The translations under genes were made by a program, and so were the position numbers. From positions 62,001-126,000 of the forward strand of contig NYUD01000072.1 in NCBI GenBank assembly GCA_002683825.1: DNA of 64,000 nucleotides, read 5' to 3'. Source of the DNA: Planctomycetota bacterium. Its GTDB lineage: Bacteria > Planctomycetota > UBA1135 > GCA-002686595. Each line of letters starts with the position of its first letter. Position 1 is the stretch's first letter. This document shows, one piece after another, positions 24,877 through 32,893 of the stretch. Below the pieces are notes generated by a model, which saw nothing but the letters and a program-made list of their open reading frames with translations, was not told the DNA's origin and did no database searches.

Positions 24877-26990
24877 ATCGCGGGCCTCTAGCGCTCCGGA
24901 CGTTTGGAGTTTGCCTGTTCCTCCAAGCCTGTGGAGGAACGCCCGATTCGTTTTTTGCTCCGCGGCCCCTGCGGAGCACACTCCCGGCCGAGACGGCTCT
25001 GGAATGCCTCCGCAGTTGGGTCGAACCTTCCGGTGCGACCGTGGGGCTCGGAGACGAGCCCGGCGAATTTCGAATCGAATTACCCCTTCCCCCTTCCGCC
25101 TGGATTCAGGAAGAGTCGGGCAACTGGCGTGCGCAGTGTTCTCTGGGCTTCGACCTACGGCGGCTCGAGGCGAACGCGTGTTCCTTGGTTGGAAGTGCGG
25201 TGCCCCTTAGAGAACTCGCCAGTAACGTTTTCGAGGAAGGTCGGCGGGGATACCTGGTCGAGCGAGACTCCATCGTTCTGTGTTTGGATGAGAAAGAAGC
25301 AATACCCGATACGCTGGCGCTTTCTGTAAGCTACTTCTTCGCACGGCTTCAGCACGGCGCGTCGTCCGGTGGAATCAGTGCTTGGCGCCCGATCGTCGGT
25401 GGACACACGGGAGTGGGTTTTCCCGTTCCATCGGGCACCGCACTTGAGATCGGAGTCGACGTGTTTCCGCATGCGTATCTGCGCTTCTTCGCGGTTGCTG
25501 AACCGCTGGCGTTGGGGTTCGATGAACTCGAGGAGTGCGAGGTTGTCTTCCGCGTCGAGTACGACGGTGAGCTGATCCTGGAGCAAACCGAGACCGCGCG
25601 ACGGCTCGGGGGGGGACGCTGGTACGAGATCCCCCTGCCCGTAGAAGGTCAGCGGCATGCACGCCTACGGTTTGCGGTCGAGGGTTCTCCTGCGCTGGCC
25701 GCGTTCTTGTCGCCCTCGATCGGCCCCGCCACGTCCGAGGTTGCGCGCCGCGACGATCGTCCGGACATCATTCTCGTGCTGCTGGACACGCTGCGCGCCG
25801 ATGCGCTGAGTTTCTATGGGGGCGACCCCGATATCGCTCCCGGGTTGAACGCTTTCGGTGAGAAAAGCGTGCGTTTTCAGCGGGCCTGGGCTCCCGCATC
25901 CTGGACCTTGCCCTCACAGTCCTCGATGTTGAGCGGGCTGCAGCCCGAACAGCACGGCACCGTGAAAGCGACCCGAAGCTTGCCGCCGGCCATCGTGACG
26001 GTGGCCGAGCATCTCCAGCAGGCGGGCTATCGAACCGGCGCCACGACGGAGGCGCTTTTCGTCGCCCGACGTTACGGCATGGACCAGGGCTTCGAGTTCT
26101 TCTTCGAGAACCGTCGCCGGCGTTTCCAGCGCACGTTGGATGCGGCCGATGACTTCCTGGAATCCGGCGATGGGCGTCCGTCGTTTCTGTTCTTGCACAC
26201 CTACCGGGTGCACACGCCCTACCGCCTCGGACCCGAGGAGAACCGCGAGCCCATGCGGAAACTCCTTGCGGATTGGGATGTCTGGAAGGCAGCGGACGAT
26301 CCCGATGAGCAGTTCGCCATCGAATTGGGCGAACGGTTACACGCTCTGTACTACGGCGGAGTCACGGGGTTGGACACGGTGCTCGGTCCCTGGCTCTCGA
26401 AACTCGAAAGCCAGGGCTACTTCGATCGTGGCTACATGGTGATCACGAGCGACCACGGCGAGGCGCTTCAAGACCACGGCGTCATCGGTCATGGAGGAAG
26501 ACACTGGGAGGAGCGCATCCGGATCCCTCTGTTTGTTCGCGGTCCCGGCCTGCTGCCGGGAGTGATCGGCGATCCCGTGACGCTGGTGGACCTGGCGCCG
26601 ACGTTTGCCGCTTTTGCGGGACTGGCGCCCCATCCCGCCTGGGTGGGATCCCCGCTGTTTCAACTGCAAAAAGAGCGTGTCGTCTTCACCTTCAACAGCG
26701 ACGAAAACGAGCCCGCCGTAACGGTTCACGATCTCGATCACAAGGTCGTCGCCCCGCTGGACATGGCTGCGATCCGCGGCGGGAAACCGATGGCCGTTTT
26801 CGATCTAGCCCGGGATCATGAAGAGGAAAACAACCTCTTCAAGACCCCCCCGGTCTGGGCTGTGGACCTGCTGCGCGGTCAGGCCGATACGATCGCAGAG
26901 CTGATGAAGGCGGGGTTCGAGGCCGAAGAGATCGAGCTGTCGGACGAGGAGCGGGAAGAACTCAAGGCCCTGGGATACGGGGGTGAATAG
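24873..26990 (+). CDS. Thr-type sulfatase-superfamily lipoprotein with N-terminal domain (copy A)
   Basis: 705 residues from ATG 24873. Signal ends FLQAC, so lipid-anchored. Residues 25-290 form a domain I do not recognise, beta-rich, ending PALAAFLSPSIGP; the C-terminal 400 residues are the alkaline phosphatase/sulfatase fold: DIILVLLDTLRADALSFYGG, nucleophile site ASWTLPSQSSMLSG (Thr in place of the sulfatase Cys, no Arg), VITSDHGEA, and the LKALGYGG end. It is therefore not a formylglycine sulfatase; a two-metal phosphotransferase, phosphodiesterase or phosphatase is more likely. A paralogue lies at 28300-30423 with the same layout. It is the third gene of the M16 operon by ATGA overlap; what the peptidases and this enzyme share is unknown. 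Confidence 0.88.
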   Translation: MNRGPLALRTFGVCLFLQACGGTPDSFFAPRPLRSTLPAETALECLRSWVEPSGATVGLGDEPGEFRIELPLPPSAWIQEESGNWRAQCSLGFDLRRLEANACSLVGSAVPLRELASNVFEEGRRGYLVERDSIVLCLDEKEAIPDTLALSVSYFFARLQHGASSGGISAWRPIVGGHTGVGFPVPSGTALEIGVDVFPHAYLRFFAVAEPLALGFDELEECEVVFRVEYDGELILEQTETARRLGGGRWYEIPLPVEGQRHARLRFAVEGSPALAAFLSPSIGPATSEVARRDDRPDIILVLLDTLRADALSFYGGDPDIAPGLNAFGEKSVRFQRAWAPASWTLPSQSSMLSGLQPEQHGTVKATRSLPPAIVTVAEHLQQAGYRTGATTEALFVARRYGMDQGFEFFFENRRRRFQRTLDAADDFLESGDGRPSFLFLHTYRVHTPYRLGPEENREPMRKLLADWDVWKAADDPDEQFAIELGERLHALYYGGVTGLDTVLGPWLSKLESQGYFDRGYMVITSDHGEALQDHGVIGHGGRHWEERIRIPLFVRGPGLLPGVIGDPVTLVDLAPTFAAFAGLAPHPAWVGSPLFQLQKERVVFTFNSDENEPAVTVHDLDHKVVAPLDMAAIRGGKPMAVFDLARDHEEENNLFKTPPVWAVDLLRGQADTIAELMKAGFEAEEIELSDEEREELKALGYGGE

Positions 26991-26998
26991 GGCGAACC

Positions 26999-27952
26999 CT
27001 AGCGGTTCTCGAACAGTCCCTGCTCTTTCAAATCCTCGGCGAAGTAGGCTGCAACCTCCGCGCTCGGATGTGCGCCATCCCCCGGAAGTTCTCCGGGGTC
27101 GACACCGTCCTCAAGGGCGAGCTCCAGGCTGTCCAGCAAGGTGAAGTGTCTCACACCGACGTCCCGCATGATTTCCATTGCCGCCTCGTAGCGAGCCGTC
27201 CAGAAGCTGTGCCACTCCTCGACGGGTTCTAGATACGGCATCACGATCACGCTCAAGCGGGCTCCCTCCGCAGCGGTCAGTTCTTTCAGTCTCAACAGGC
27301 TCTGCTGTATGTCTCGACGAGGGGCGCCGAGGCTGAAGTCGCGCGTTGCGCCGGCGTAGTATCGATACAGGTGGCTGTTTGCAAACAGCCACGCATCGAA
27401 TTTCGTGAGGTCCTTGAAGGGAGTGATGGCCTGCATCCTCCCTTTCGAGTCCACGAAGGAAATCGGTGTTCGCAGGAAATCGTTCAGGTGAAAGGTCAGA
27501 ACGACGTGGTCCGGCTTGGCGACCGAGGTGTATTTTGCGAAGTAGGCGACCTCCTGCGCCGTGTTGTAGGCCGTCACGCCACCGTTCCAGTATTCGTAGC
27601 TCTCCTCTCCATAGAGCTCGCGCAGGGCACCGATGATCTTTGCGCGTACGGTTACCGAGTCGCCCATGAATAGGATCCGTTCGCGGTCATCGGCGCGCTC
27701 CAAGGAGTACTCGTTGCGAATGAAGCCGTTTTCGTCGTACAGGCGACTTCCCAGGCGCGGTCGGAAGCGAATTTCGGGGTCGAGTGTGTAGAGACTCCTG
27801 ACCCTTTCCTGGTCGCCTTGAAAGAGCCTCAGTTCACTCCCGGCCTGGTCGACTCTGTAGGGCCGCGCGAAACGAACTACGAGTTCTGCGGACAACGTGG
27901 CGACCAGCACCCCTATGACGCAGGCAAGCACACGGATGATGGCTTTCCGCAT
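26999..27952 (-). CDS. SGNH/GDSL-type hydrolase, membrane-anchored
   Basis: 317 residues from ATG 27952 (GTG 27961 is an alternative). One N-terminal hydrophobic segment (IIRVLACVIGVLVATLSAEL) acts as an anchor or uncleaved signal. SGNH-type motifs: FMGDSVTVR (Ser nucleophile, block I), the Gly in YWNGGVTAYNT (block II), TFHLNDFLRT with Asn (block III) and ELPGDGAHPSAEV with Asp and His (block V). The family includes esterases and O-acetyl-transfer or deacetylation partners of polysaccharide modification. It faces away from the next sulfatase-like gene across a 347-base spacer and converges within 8 bases of the one before it. Substrate not predictable. Confidence 0.82.
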   Translation of the reverse strand: MRKAIIRVLACVIGVLVATLSAELVVRFARPYRVDQAGSELRLFQGDQERVRSLYTLDPEIRFRPRLGSRLYDENGFIRNEYSLERADDRERILFMGDSVTVRAKIIGALRELYGEESYEYWNGGVTAYNTAQEVAYFAKYTSVAKPDHVVLTFHLNDFLRTPISFVDSKGRMQAITPFKDLTKFDAWLFANSHLYRYYAGATRDFSLGAPRRDIQQSLLRLKELTAAEGARLSVIVMPYLEPVEEWHSFWTARYEAAMEIMRDVGVRHFTLLDSLELALEDGVDPGELPGDGAHPSAEVAAYFAEDLKEQGLFENR

Positions 27953-28299
27953 CGGAATCACAGAGAGTATATTCAGCGTTCCGGCCGGTTGTCTACGCCG
28001 CCTGGATGCGTTCGAGTTCCATTTCTTGCCGATTCTGTGAAGAACGACGAACGGTTCTCATCGAAGCGTATCCACGGCCGTCATTGCGAACAATCGCGCA
28101 TCGAGACCGACTTCCAGGGCTTCGGGCTGTTCGATCGCCGCGGCAGCTTGATGGGGTTCTTCTCTGCCTGGTGAGCCACAGGCGGCGTGTAGATCCCACC
28201 GCGACGATTCTTGAGAGGAGAGGTCGCTTCCGGCTCGCCGGAAGGCGTCCACGGCAGGTACAGTGGCCGGATGGAGCCCATGGCGCACTGGGAGCTCGG
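27953..28299. other. 347-base divergent spacer
   Basis: Lies between the SGNH gene (minus) and the sulfatase-like gene starting at 28300 (plus), so both promoters should be here. I could not pick a convincing -35/-10. A perfect 7-bp hairpin with a 4-base loop (CTTCCGG at 28227-28233 with CCGGAAG at 28238-28244) sits about 55 bases before the start codon at 28300, in the leader. Short open frames on both strands have no protein-like composition and are rejected. Confidence 0.5.
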
Positions 28300-30423
28300 A
28301 TGAGGACGTGGTTGCGACGCATCGCGTCCCACTCGTTCTTCGGTCTTTCGGCGGTGGGACTGCTTGGTTGTGGTGCGGACGGGGGTTCTCCGTGGGTCGT
28401 ACTTCGAGCCGAGGCTCCGGGCCGGCTTCTGGATTTCGAGAGCTGGTCGCAGGCCCTGGGGTGCGCCGTGCGCCCCGGCGCCGAGGGCGTATGGCTCGAA
28501 TGGAGCCTTCCCCCGGAGGCGTGGAGGCTGGAGGAGGATGGGAGCCGCACCTGCCTGCGCCCGTTCGCGGCGGGGCTTTCCCGAGTGTCCGGCGGCGTTC
28601 TTGAAATGAGTCTCGCCGGTCGAGAATTGAGCTACCGACCCGTCACAACGACCGCCTTTGGGAAAACGGAGCAGCTGGATGAGCTGCTCCAGGGGTCTTT
28701 CGGGCTGGTGCGCGATCGAGTGACGATGCGTTTGCCCGCGGGCTTGTCCCGACCCACGGACGTGACGTTCCGCGAATTTGTTCCTCGCGGCGAGCGTACG
28801 GAACGCGGCCTTCAGATAGCGCACGACCGCGTTTCCGGGCGTGGACTTCCCGTGTGGCCGAGCGAAAGCTGGCGCCTTCGAACCCGCGTACCCCGGGATA
28901 GCGCGCTGCGATTCTTTGCCGCTGCCCGTGGTGACGCCGATTCAGGGGCGCGTTTTCGTTTTGAAGTTGCGCTGGATGGCGAGCCTCTCTGGGAGCTGGA
29001 GCGAAAGGCCGGCCCCGACGCGGATGCCTGGATCACCGTGCCGCTGCCTGCCGAGGGGCGAGCGGAGGCCGACCTCGAATTCACCGTAGAGGGACCTCCG
29101 ACGTTGACGGCGTTCATGGATCCGGTGATCGGTCCCGCGCACCCCGCTTCGAGCGCGGCGATTGCCAGGCGGAGACCGAACATCGTCCTGTTCCTGGCGG
29201 ACACCTTCCGAGCGGACAACCTCGAGGCCTATGGGGGGGCACCCGAACGTGCGCCCTCGATCAACGCGGTCGCACGCGAAAGCGTCGTCTTCGAGCAGGC
29301 CTTCGGGGCGAGTTCCTGGACCTTGCCTTCACAGGCTTCGCTCTTTACCGGCCTCCATCCTCCCGAGCACGGTGCGACGATGCGCGAACGCATCCTGCCC
29401 CGGGATTTTCTGACCGTAACCGAGGTGCTGGCCCGGCACGGCTATCGAACCGCTGCGGTCACCGACGGTGCCTATATTTCGCGCCGCTTCCAAATGAACC
29501 AGGGTTTCGACTGGTTCCTGGAGCATACCGGACCGGACGGATGGAATCTGGACGTGACGCTCGAGCGCGCCCTCGAGTTGCTCAACAACGCCGACGGAAG
29601 GCCGATCTTTCTCTTCGTTCAGACCTACCGCACCCACGAGCCGTACCGCATCGGTCCCGATGAATCGAGTGACGAGTTCGTCGCCTACCAGAAAACGCTC
29701 TACCGCGAGCACAAGGACGACGACGATGTGCCGGAAGACAAGCGTCAGGAGATCGCCCGATCCTATTACGAGTACTACCTCAAGGGGGTGGTCGATCTCG
29801 ATCTAGAGTTCGGCGTGTGGTGGGAGCAGGTTCGGCATCTGGAGGACTGGCGTCCGGGTTACCTGATGTTCACGAGCGACCACGGCGAAGGGTTCTACGA
29901 GCACGGCAAGCTGGGTCACGGCAACTCGCTATGGGGAGAGACCACGCGCATTCCGCTCTTCGTCCACGGAGCCGGGCTCGCTCCGGGCAGGAATCCGACC
30001 GCCGCCTCGCTGGTCGATCTTGCCCGGACGATCGCAGGTTTGGCCGGCGTGGCTCCGGCGGAGAGCTGGCACGGCGTCGATCTCTTCACCGCCAGCGAGA
30101 GCCGCCCGATTCTCGGCTTCTGGCAAACGCGCCTGCACCATCGCATGTCCATCGTCGAGGGGGAACACAAGCTTCTCTGCGATGCCGAGCCGGAGAAACT
30201 TCTGAAGGGCGAACTGACCTCCGCGTTCGACCTTGGAGAGGATCCGGGCGAGCTCGAAGATCTCCTCGACGAATCTTCCTGGCCGGAGGAAATGGCGCGA
30301 GGGCATGCGGAGTTCCTGCTGCAACTCCTGGAGGCGGCGCCGGAAACGTATCCGACGCTGTCGGACGACGAACGGGCCCGGACGCTGGCCGAACTGGAGG
30401 CTCTCGGCTACGGCGGTAGTTAG
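28300..30423 (+). CDS. Thr-type sulfatase-superfamily lipoprotein with N-terminal domain (copy B)
   Basis: 707 residues from ATG 28300 with GGAG 6 bases upstream. Paralogue of the 24873 gene with the same layout: lipoprotein signal ending LLGC, a beta-rich N-terminal domain of about 270 residues (ending PTLTAFMDPVIGP), then the sulfatase-superfamily fold with NIVLFLADTFRADNLEAYGG, SSWTLPSQASLFTG (Thr at the nucleophile position), FTSDHGEGFYEHGKLGHGNS and the C-terminal LEALGYGG. It lacks the CxPSR signature. The two copies differ throughout, so the duplication is old. The N-terminal domain is not recognised and occurs in both, which suggests a shared binding role. No enzyme substrate can be given. 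Confidence 0.88.
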   Translation: MRTWLRRIASHSFFGLSAVGLLGCGADGGSPWVVLRAEAPGRLLDFESWSQALGCAVRPGAEGVWLEWSLPPEAWRLEEDGSRTCLRPFAAGLSRVSGGVLEMSLAGRELSYRPVTTTAFGKTEQLDELLQGSFGLVRDRVTMRLPAGLSRPTDVTFREFVPRGERTERGLQIAHDRVSGRGLPVWPSESWRLRTRVPRDSALRFFAAARGDADSGARFRFEVALDGEPLWELERKAGPDADAWITVPLPAEGRAEADLEFTVEGPPTLTAFMDPVIGPAHPASSAAIARRRPNIVLFLADTFRADNLEAYGGAPERAPSINAVARESVVFEQAFGASSWTLPSQASLFTGLHPPEHGATMRERILPRDFLTVTEVLARHGYRTAAVTDGAYISRRFQMNQGFDWFLEHTGPDGWNLDVTLERALELLNNADGRPIFLFVQTYRTHEPYRIGPDESSDEFVAYQKTLYREHKDDDDVPEDKRQEIARSYYEYYLKGVVDLDLEFGVWWEQVRHLEDWRPGYLMFTSDHGEGFYEHGKLGHGNSLWGETTRIPLFVHGAGLAPGRNPTAASLVDLARTIAGLAGVAPAESWHGVDLFTASESRPILGFWQTRLHHRMSIVEGEHKLLCDAEPEKLLKGELTSAFDLGEDPGELEDLLDESSWPEEMARGHAEFLLQLLEAAPETYPTLSDDERARTLAELEALGYGGS

Positions 30424-30425
30424 GT

Positions 30426-31313
30426 CTAGCGGGCCACTTCCTCGGCGGCCGGCATCGTTTCCGGCGGGGTGAGAAGCACCTCGGATTGCAGGGACTCCGG
30501 AGTCTTCAGGTCCATGCTCTCGACGAGGTCCACGAAGGCATCGCCACGCAAGGCGTGAAAAACCTCGCACGCCGCTGCGCCTGGCGCCAGGGGGGCGCGT
30601 AAGCGCGCTACGGATTCGACGATCAACATGTAGTCCAGGAGCGCGAGCTGAGAGCGATAGATGGCGAGCAGCTCCTTTTTCTTTTCCAGCTCGTTCGTGA
30701 TGTCGACGACGATGCCCGGTGGTGCGAGGGACCAGACCTCATAGCCGCAGATCACCGGTCTGCTGCCCAAGGAGCGTAGGGCCCGGGCGAGCAGGTGGTT
30801 CGCATAGCGGTGATCGCCGTGCACATCTGCGTAGAAGGGCAGGAAGACGTGATCGGGATCGACTTCTTGGAGGATTTGCGCGACGCGCTCGACCAGCGCT
30901 TCCTCGTTCTCCGGCCGCGTGAATGTGCGCTCGTTCCAGCCGACGAGGATCGGTTCCGGAAGACCTAGCTGAGCCGAGACGCCGCGCGCTTCTTCGGCAC
31001 GGGTGTGGACCATGGCGCTCTCGCCCGCTTCATCGGCGGCCGCGCGGCCGTCCGTCAGGTAAGCCAGGCGTACGGAAACCCCGCGGTCGATCATCTTCAC
31101 AATCGTGCCACCGCACCCGATGATGATGTCGTCGGGGTGGGGCGCCAGGAAAAGAGCGCGGCTCGCGGGGGGGATCTCGACCACCCGGCGGTGCACCAGG
31201 TGGCGTTGGTAGTCCTGCTGAGCCCGGGTCCGCGCGATCGTCTGCGCGGTCTTCGTCAGATCGGGAGCGGCGGGAGGCCGGAAGGGCTTGATCTCGTCTT
31301 TGTGGTCGGGCAC
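30426..31313 (-). CDS. PIG-L family N-acetylglucosaminyl deacetylase
   Basis: About 295 residues from GTG 31313; the start is uncertain because no clear ribosome site precedes it and the frame is open to 31541. Zinc motif ALFLAPHPDDIIIGCGGT (P-H-x-DD, here PHPDD) and the second site FYADVHGDHRYANHLL are both present and define the LmbE/PIG-L fold. Members remove acetyl groups from GlcNAc-containing substrates such as glycolipids, mycothiol or bacillithiol precursors, or act in polysaccharide synthesis. With an SGNH protein and methyltransferase nearby, a surface-glycan role is possible. It converges with the copy B sulfatase-like gene, 2 bases away. Confidence 0.88.
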   Translation of the reverse strand: MPDHKDEIKPFRPPAAPDLTKTAQTIARTRAQQDYQRHLVHRRVVEIPPASRALFLAPHPDDIIIGCGGTIVKMIDRGVSVRLAYLTDGRAAADEAGESAMVHTRAEEARGVSAQLGLPEPILVGWNERTFTRPENEEALVERVAQILQEVDPDHVFLPFYADVHGDHRYANHLLARALRSLGSRPVICGYEVWSLAPPGIVVDITNELEKKKELLAIYRSQLALLDYMLIVESVARLRAPLAPGAAACEVFHALRGDAFVDLVESMDLKTPESLQSEVLLTPPETMPAAEEVAR

Positions 31314-31705
31314 GGAAAAACTTTCGCTGCGTCGATTGTCGACCCGGAGGAGAATTAGCGCAACAGCCCCGCTGAGGCTGTGCGCCCGGTGACGCCTGCG
31401 CAGAGCCGAGACTTCAAGGAGCTCCGATTTGTCCCGCTCCGCGCCGATCCAAGTTGGAAAAAATTTCCCATCAACGTGTCTCTCACCTCCGGACCTGGCC
31501 CAGAGTCTACGCGAGAGCGCCCGGCCTTCCGCCCCAGTCACCGCCGCCGAGGACCCGGGCGGGCGTCCGACAGATCACGCGGAGGCGTTGTCGCAACACC
31601 TGGAGCCTGGCGCACCGCTCCTGCATTCGGCCATCCCCTCGGCCCCGGGGGCGCAACTTGAGGGCACGATTCGCTCGACACCACAAAAGGCCGGCTCTTC
31701 CGGTA
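31314..31705. other. 392-base gap upstream of PIG-L gene
   Basis: No convincing gene. The PIG-L frame stays open to 31541 but lacks protein-like features there. A weak CCGG-AAGAG-CCGG hairpin followed by TTTT on the minus strand lies just past the methyltransferase stop (about 31685-31702); too short to call a terminator with confidence. The promoter of the PIG-L gene should be in this stretch. Confidence 0.45.
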
Positions 31706-32557
31706 TCAGACGCGAACCTTCCGGAAGACCAAGGACATCATCGTGCCCGGGAAGGGAGGCGATGCATCCAGGGGAAGGCCGTCGAGGAAATTCTCGGCAT
31801 CGCGCACGAAGCGGTCCGAGTCTCCCCGCTCGTCTTCGTAGGGTGTTCCGAGGTAGGGGAAGTGGCACTCGATCATGGCCAGGCTGTTGCGGGCTCCCAG
31901 GAGGCTGAGCGTGCGCGGGCTGAAGAAGTGCAGGTGGTACGGTGGCGTGAACTGGTTCCAGCGCGTTCCGTAGACCAGCGCACACGGGCTGTCAGCGTTC
32001 GGCGTGGCACAGATGAACAGCGTACCGCGGGGTTTCAGCTTTTTGCTCAGCAACTTCAGGGTTGCGCCCGGATCGATAAGGTGCTCGATCACGCCGCGTA
32101 GAATGATTACGTCAAAGAAATCATTCCGGATCCCACCGAGCTCCTTCTGCGTATCGATGAGGCGGAACCCGCCATGCTCCTTCAGGTACCCGGTCGTCGT
32201 GCGGTTGAATTCGTAGCCGTATTTTTCAAAAGAGTCGGGGAAGGTCTCCAGGAACCGTCCATTGCCGCAACCGAAGTCGAGCAAACGTCCCTTGTTCGTA
32301 AATCCCAGCAGCAGGTCGCGATCCTGAATGTACTGGAGTTTGCGCTGTTCCAGAAACTCGCGATTCTCGGTTAGCTCGGGGTGGTGGGACGAGCGGAAGT
32401 GCGAGGCGTCGTAGAGCTCGGACAGGACGTCGGCGGAAGGCATCGGGGATGCGACGATGTAACCGCACGAGTGGCACTTGATGAAAGAGATCGAGTTTCT
32501 TCCCTCGTAGGGCAGGACCGCGTCGCCCGCGCAGATACGGCATTTCCCCTTGTTCAT
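31706..32557 (-). CDS. Class I SAM-dependent methyltransferase with zinc-ribbon N-terminus
   Basis: 283 residues. The N-terminus carries two Cys pairs (CRIC at residues 6-9 and CHSC at 28-31), a zinc ribbon found in small-molecule and sugar methyltransferases. The methyltransferase core follows: motif I GRLLDFGCGNGRFLETF, an acidic motif II region, motif IV FFDVIILRGVIEHL and a following LKPRGTLFICATPNADS. Such proteins methylate dTDP- or other nucleotide sugars and glycan termini (HMA/TylF-like zinc-dependent C-methyltransferases are one group). Six bases upstream lies a small gene, so the two are likely coupled. Acceptor unknown; a sugar or glycan substrate is inference from the family. Confidence 0.85.
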   Translation of the reverse strand: MNKGKCRICAGDAVLPYEGRNSISFIKCHSCGYIVASPMPSADVLSELYDASHFRSSHHPELTENREFLEQRKLQYIQDRDLLLGFTNKGRLLDFGCGNGRFLETFPDSFEKYGYEFNRTTTGYLKEHGGFRLIDTQKELGGIRNDFFDVIILRGVIEHLIDPGATLKLLSKKLKPRGTLFICATPNADSPCALVYGTRWNQFTPPYHLHFFSPRTLSLLGARNSLAMIECHFPYLGTPYEDERGDSDRFVRDAENFLDGLPLDASPPFPGTMMSLVFRKVRV

Positions 32558-32563
32558 GAGAAA

Positions 32564-32752
32564 TCAGGCACCGCGTCGGCGTAAGGTCCACATGTACTGC
32601 TCGGTGTCGATCTTTGAGATCGCACCGCCGCCCATGTAATGCCCCACTGTGGCGAAGGGCGCGTCGGCAAGGTGCAGCGCCCATACCGAGAAGTCGTTCG
32701 CACAGGTGGCTGCCAGGAGATCCATACCGCCCGTGATCGAGACGCGTTCCAC
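32564..32752 (-). CDS. Small ORF, possible remnant of a larger gene
   Basis: 62 residues from GTG 32752, ending six bases before the methyltransferase start. The composition (ITGGMDLLAATCANDFSVWA, then FATVGHYMGGGAISKI) is protein-like and unlike the Arg/Pro-rich shadow frames common in this GC-rich DNA. No family recognised. There is an in-frame stop at about 32788, and the codons between it and the GTG also read as plausible protein, so this may be the C-terminal remnant of a gene cut off upstream. Could also be a real small gene co-translated with the methyltransferase. Confidence 0.4.
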   Translation of the reverse strand: MERVSITGGMDLLAATCANDFSVWALHLADAPFATVGHYMGGGAISKIDTEQYMWTLRRRGA

Positions 32753-32893
32753 GACGCGTCTATCGAGCCCGGCAAGAAATTACCTGAGAGGATAGCCTTC
32801 CGGGAGGAATCAGGAGCCCCGAAGGGGGCCCTGCAGGCCTCACGTAAGTGACTTTAATGTATGAGCATTAGGGCGAACCGTCGGGAGTCTTCG

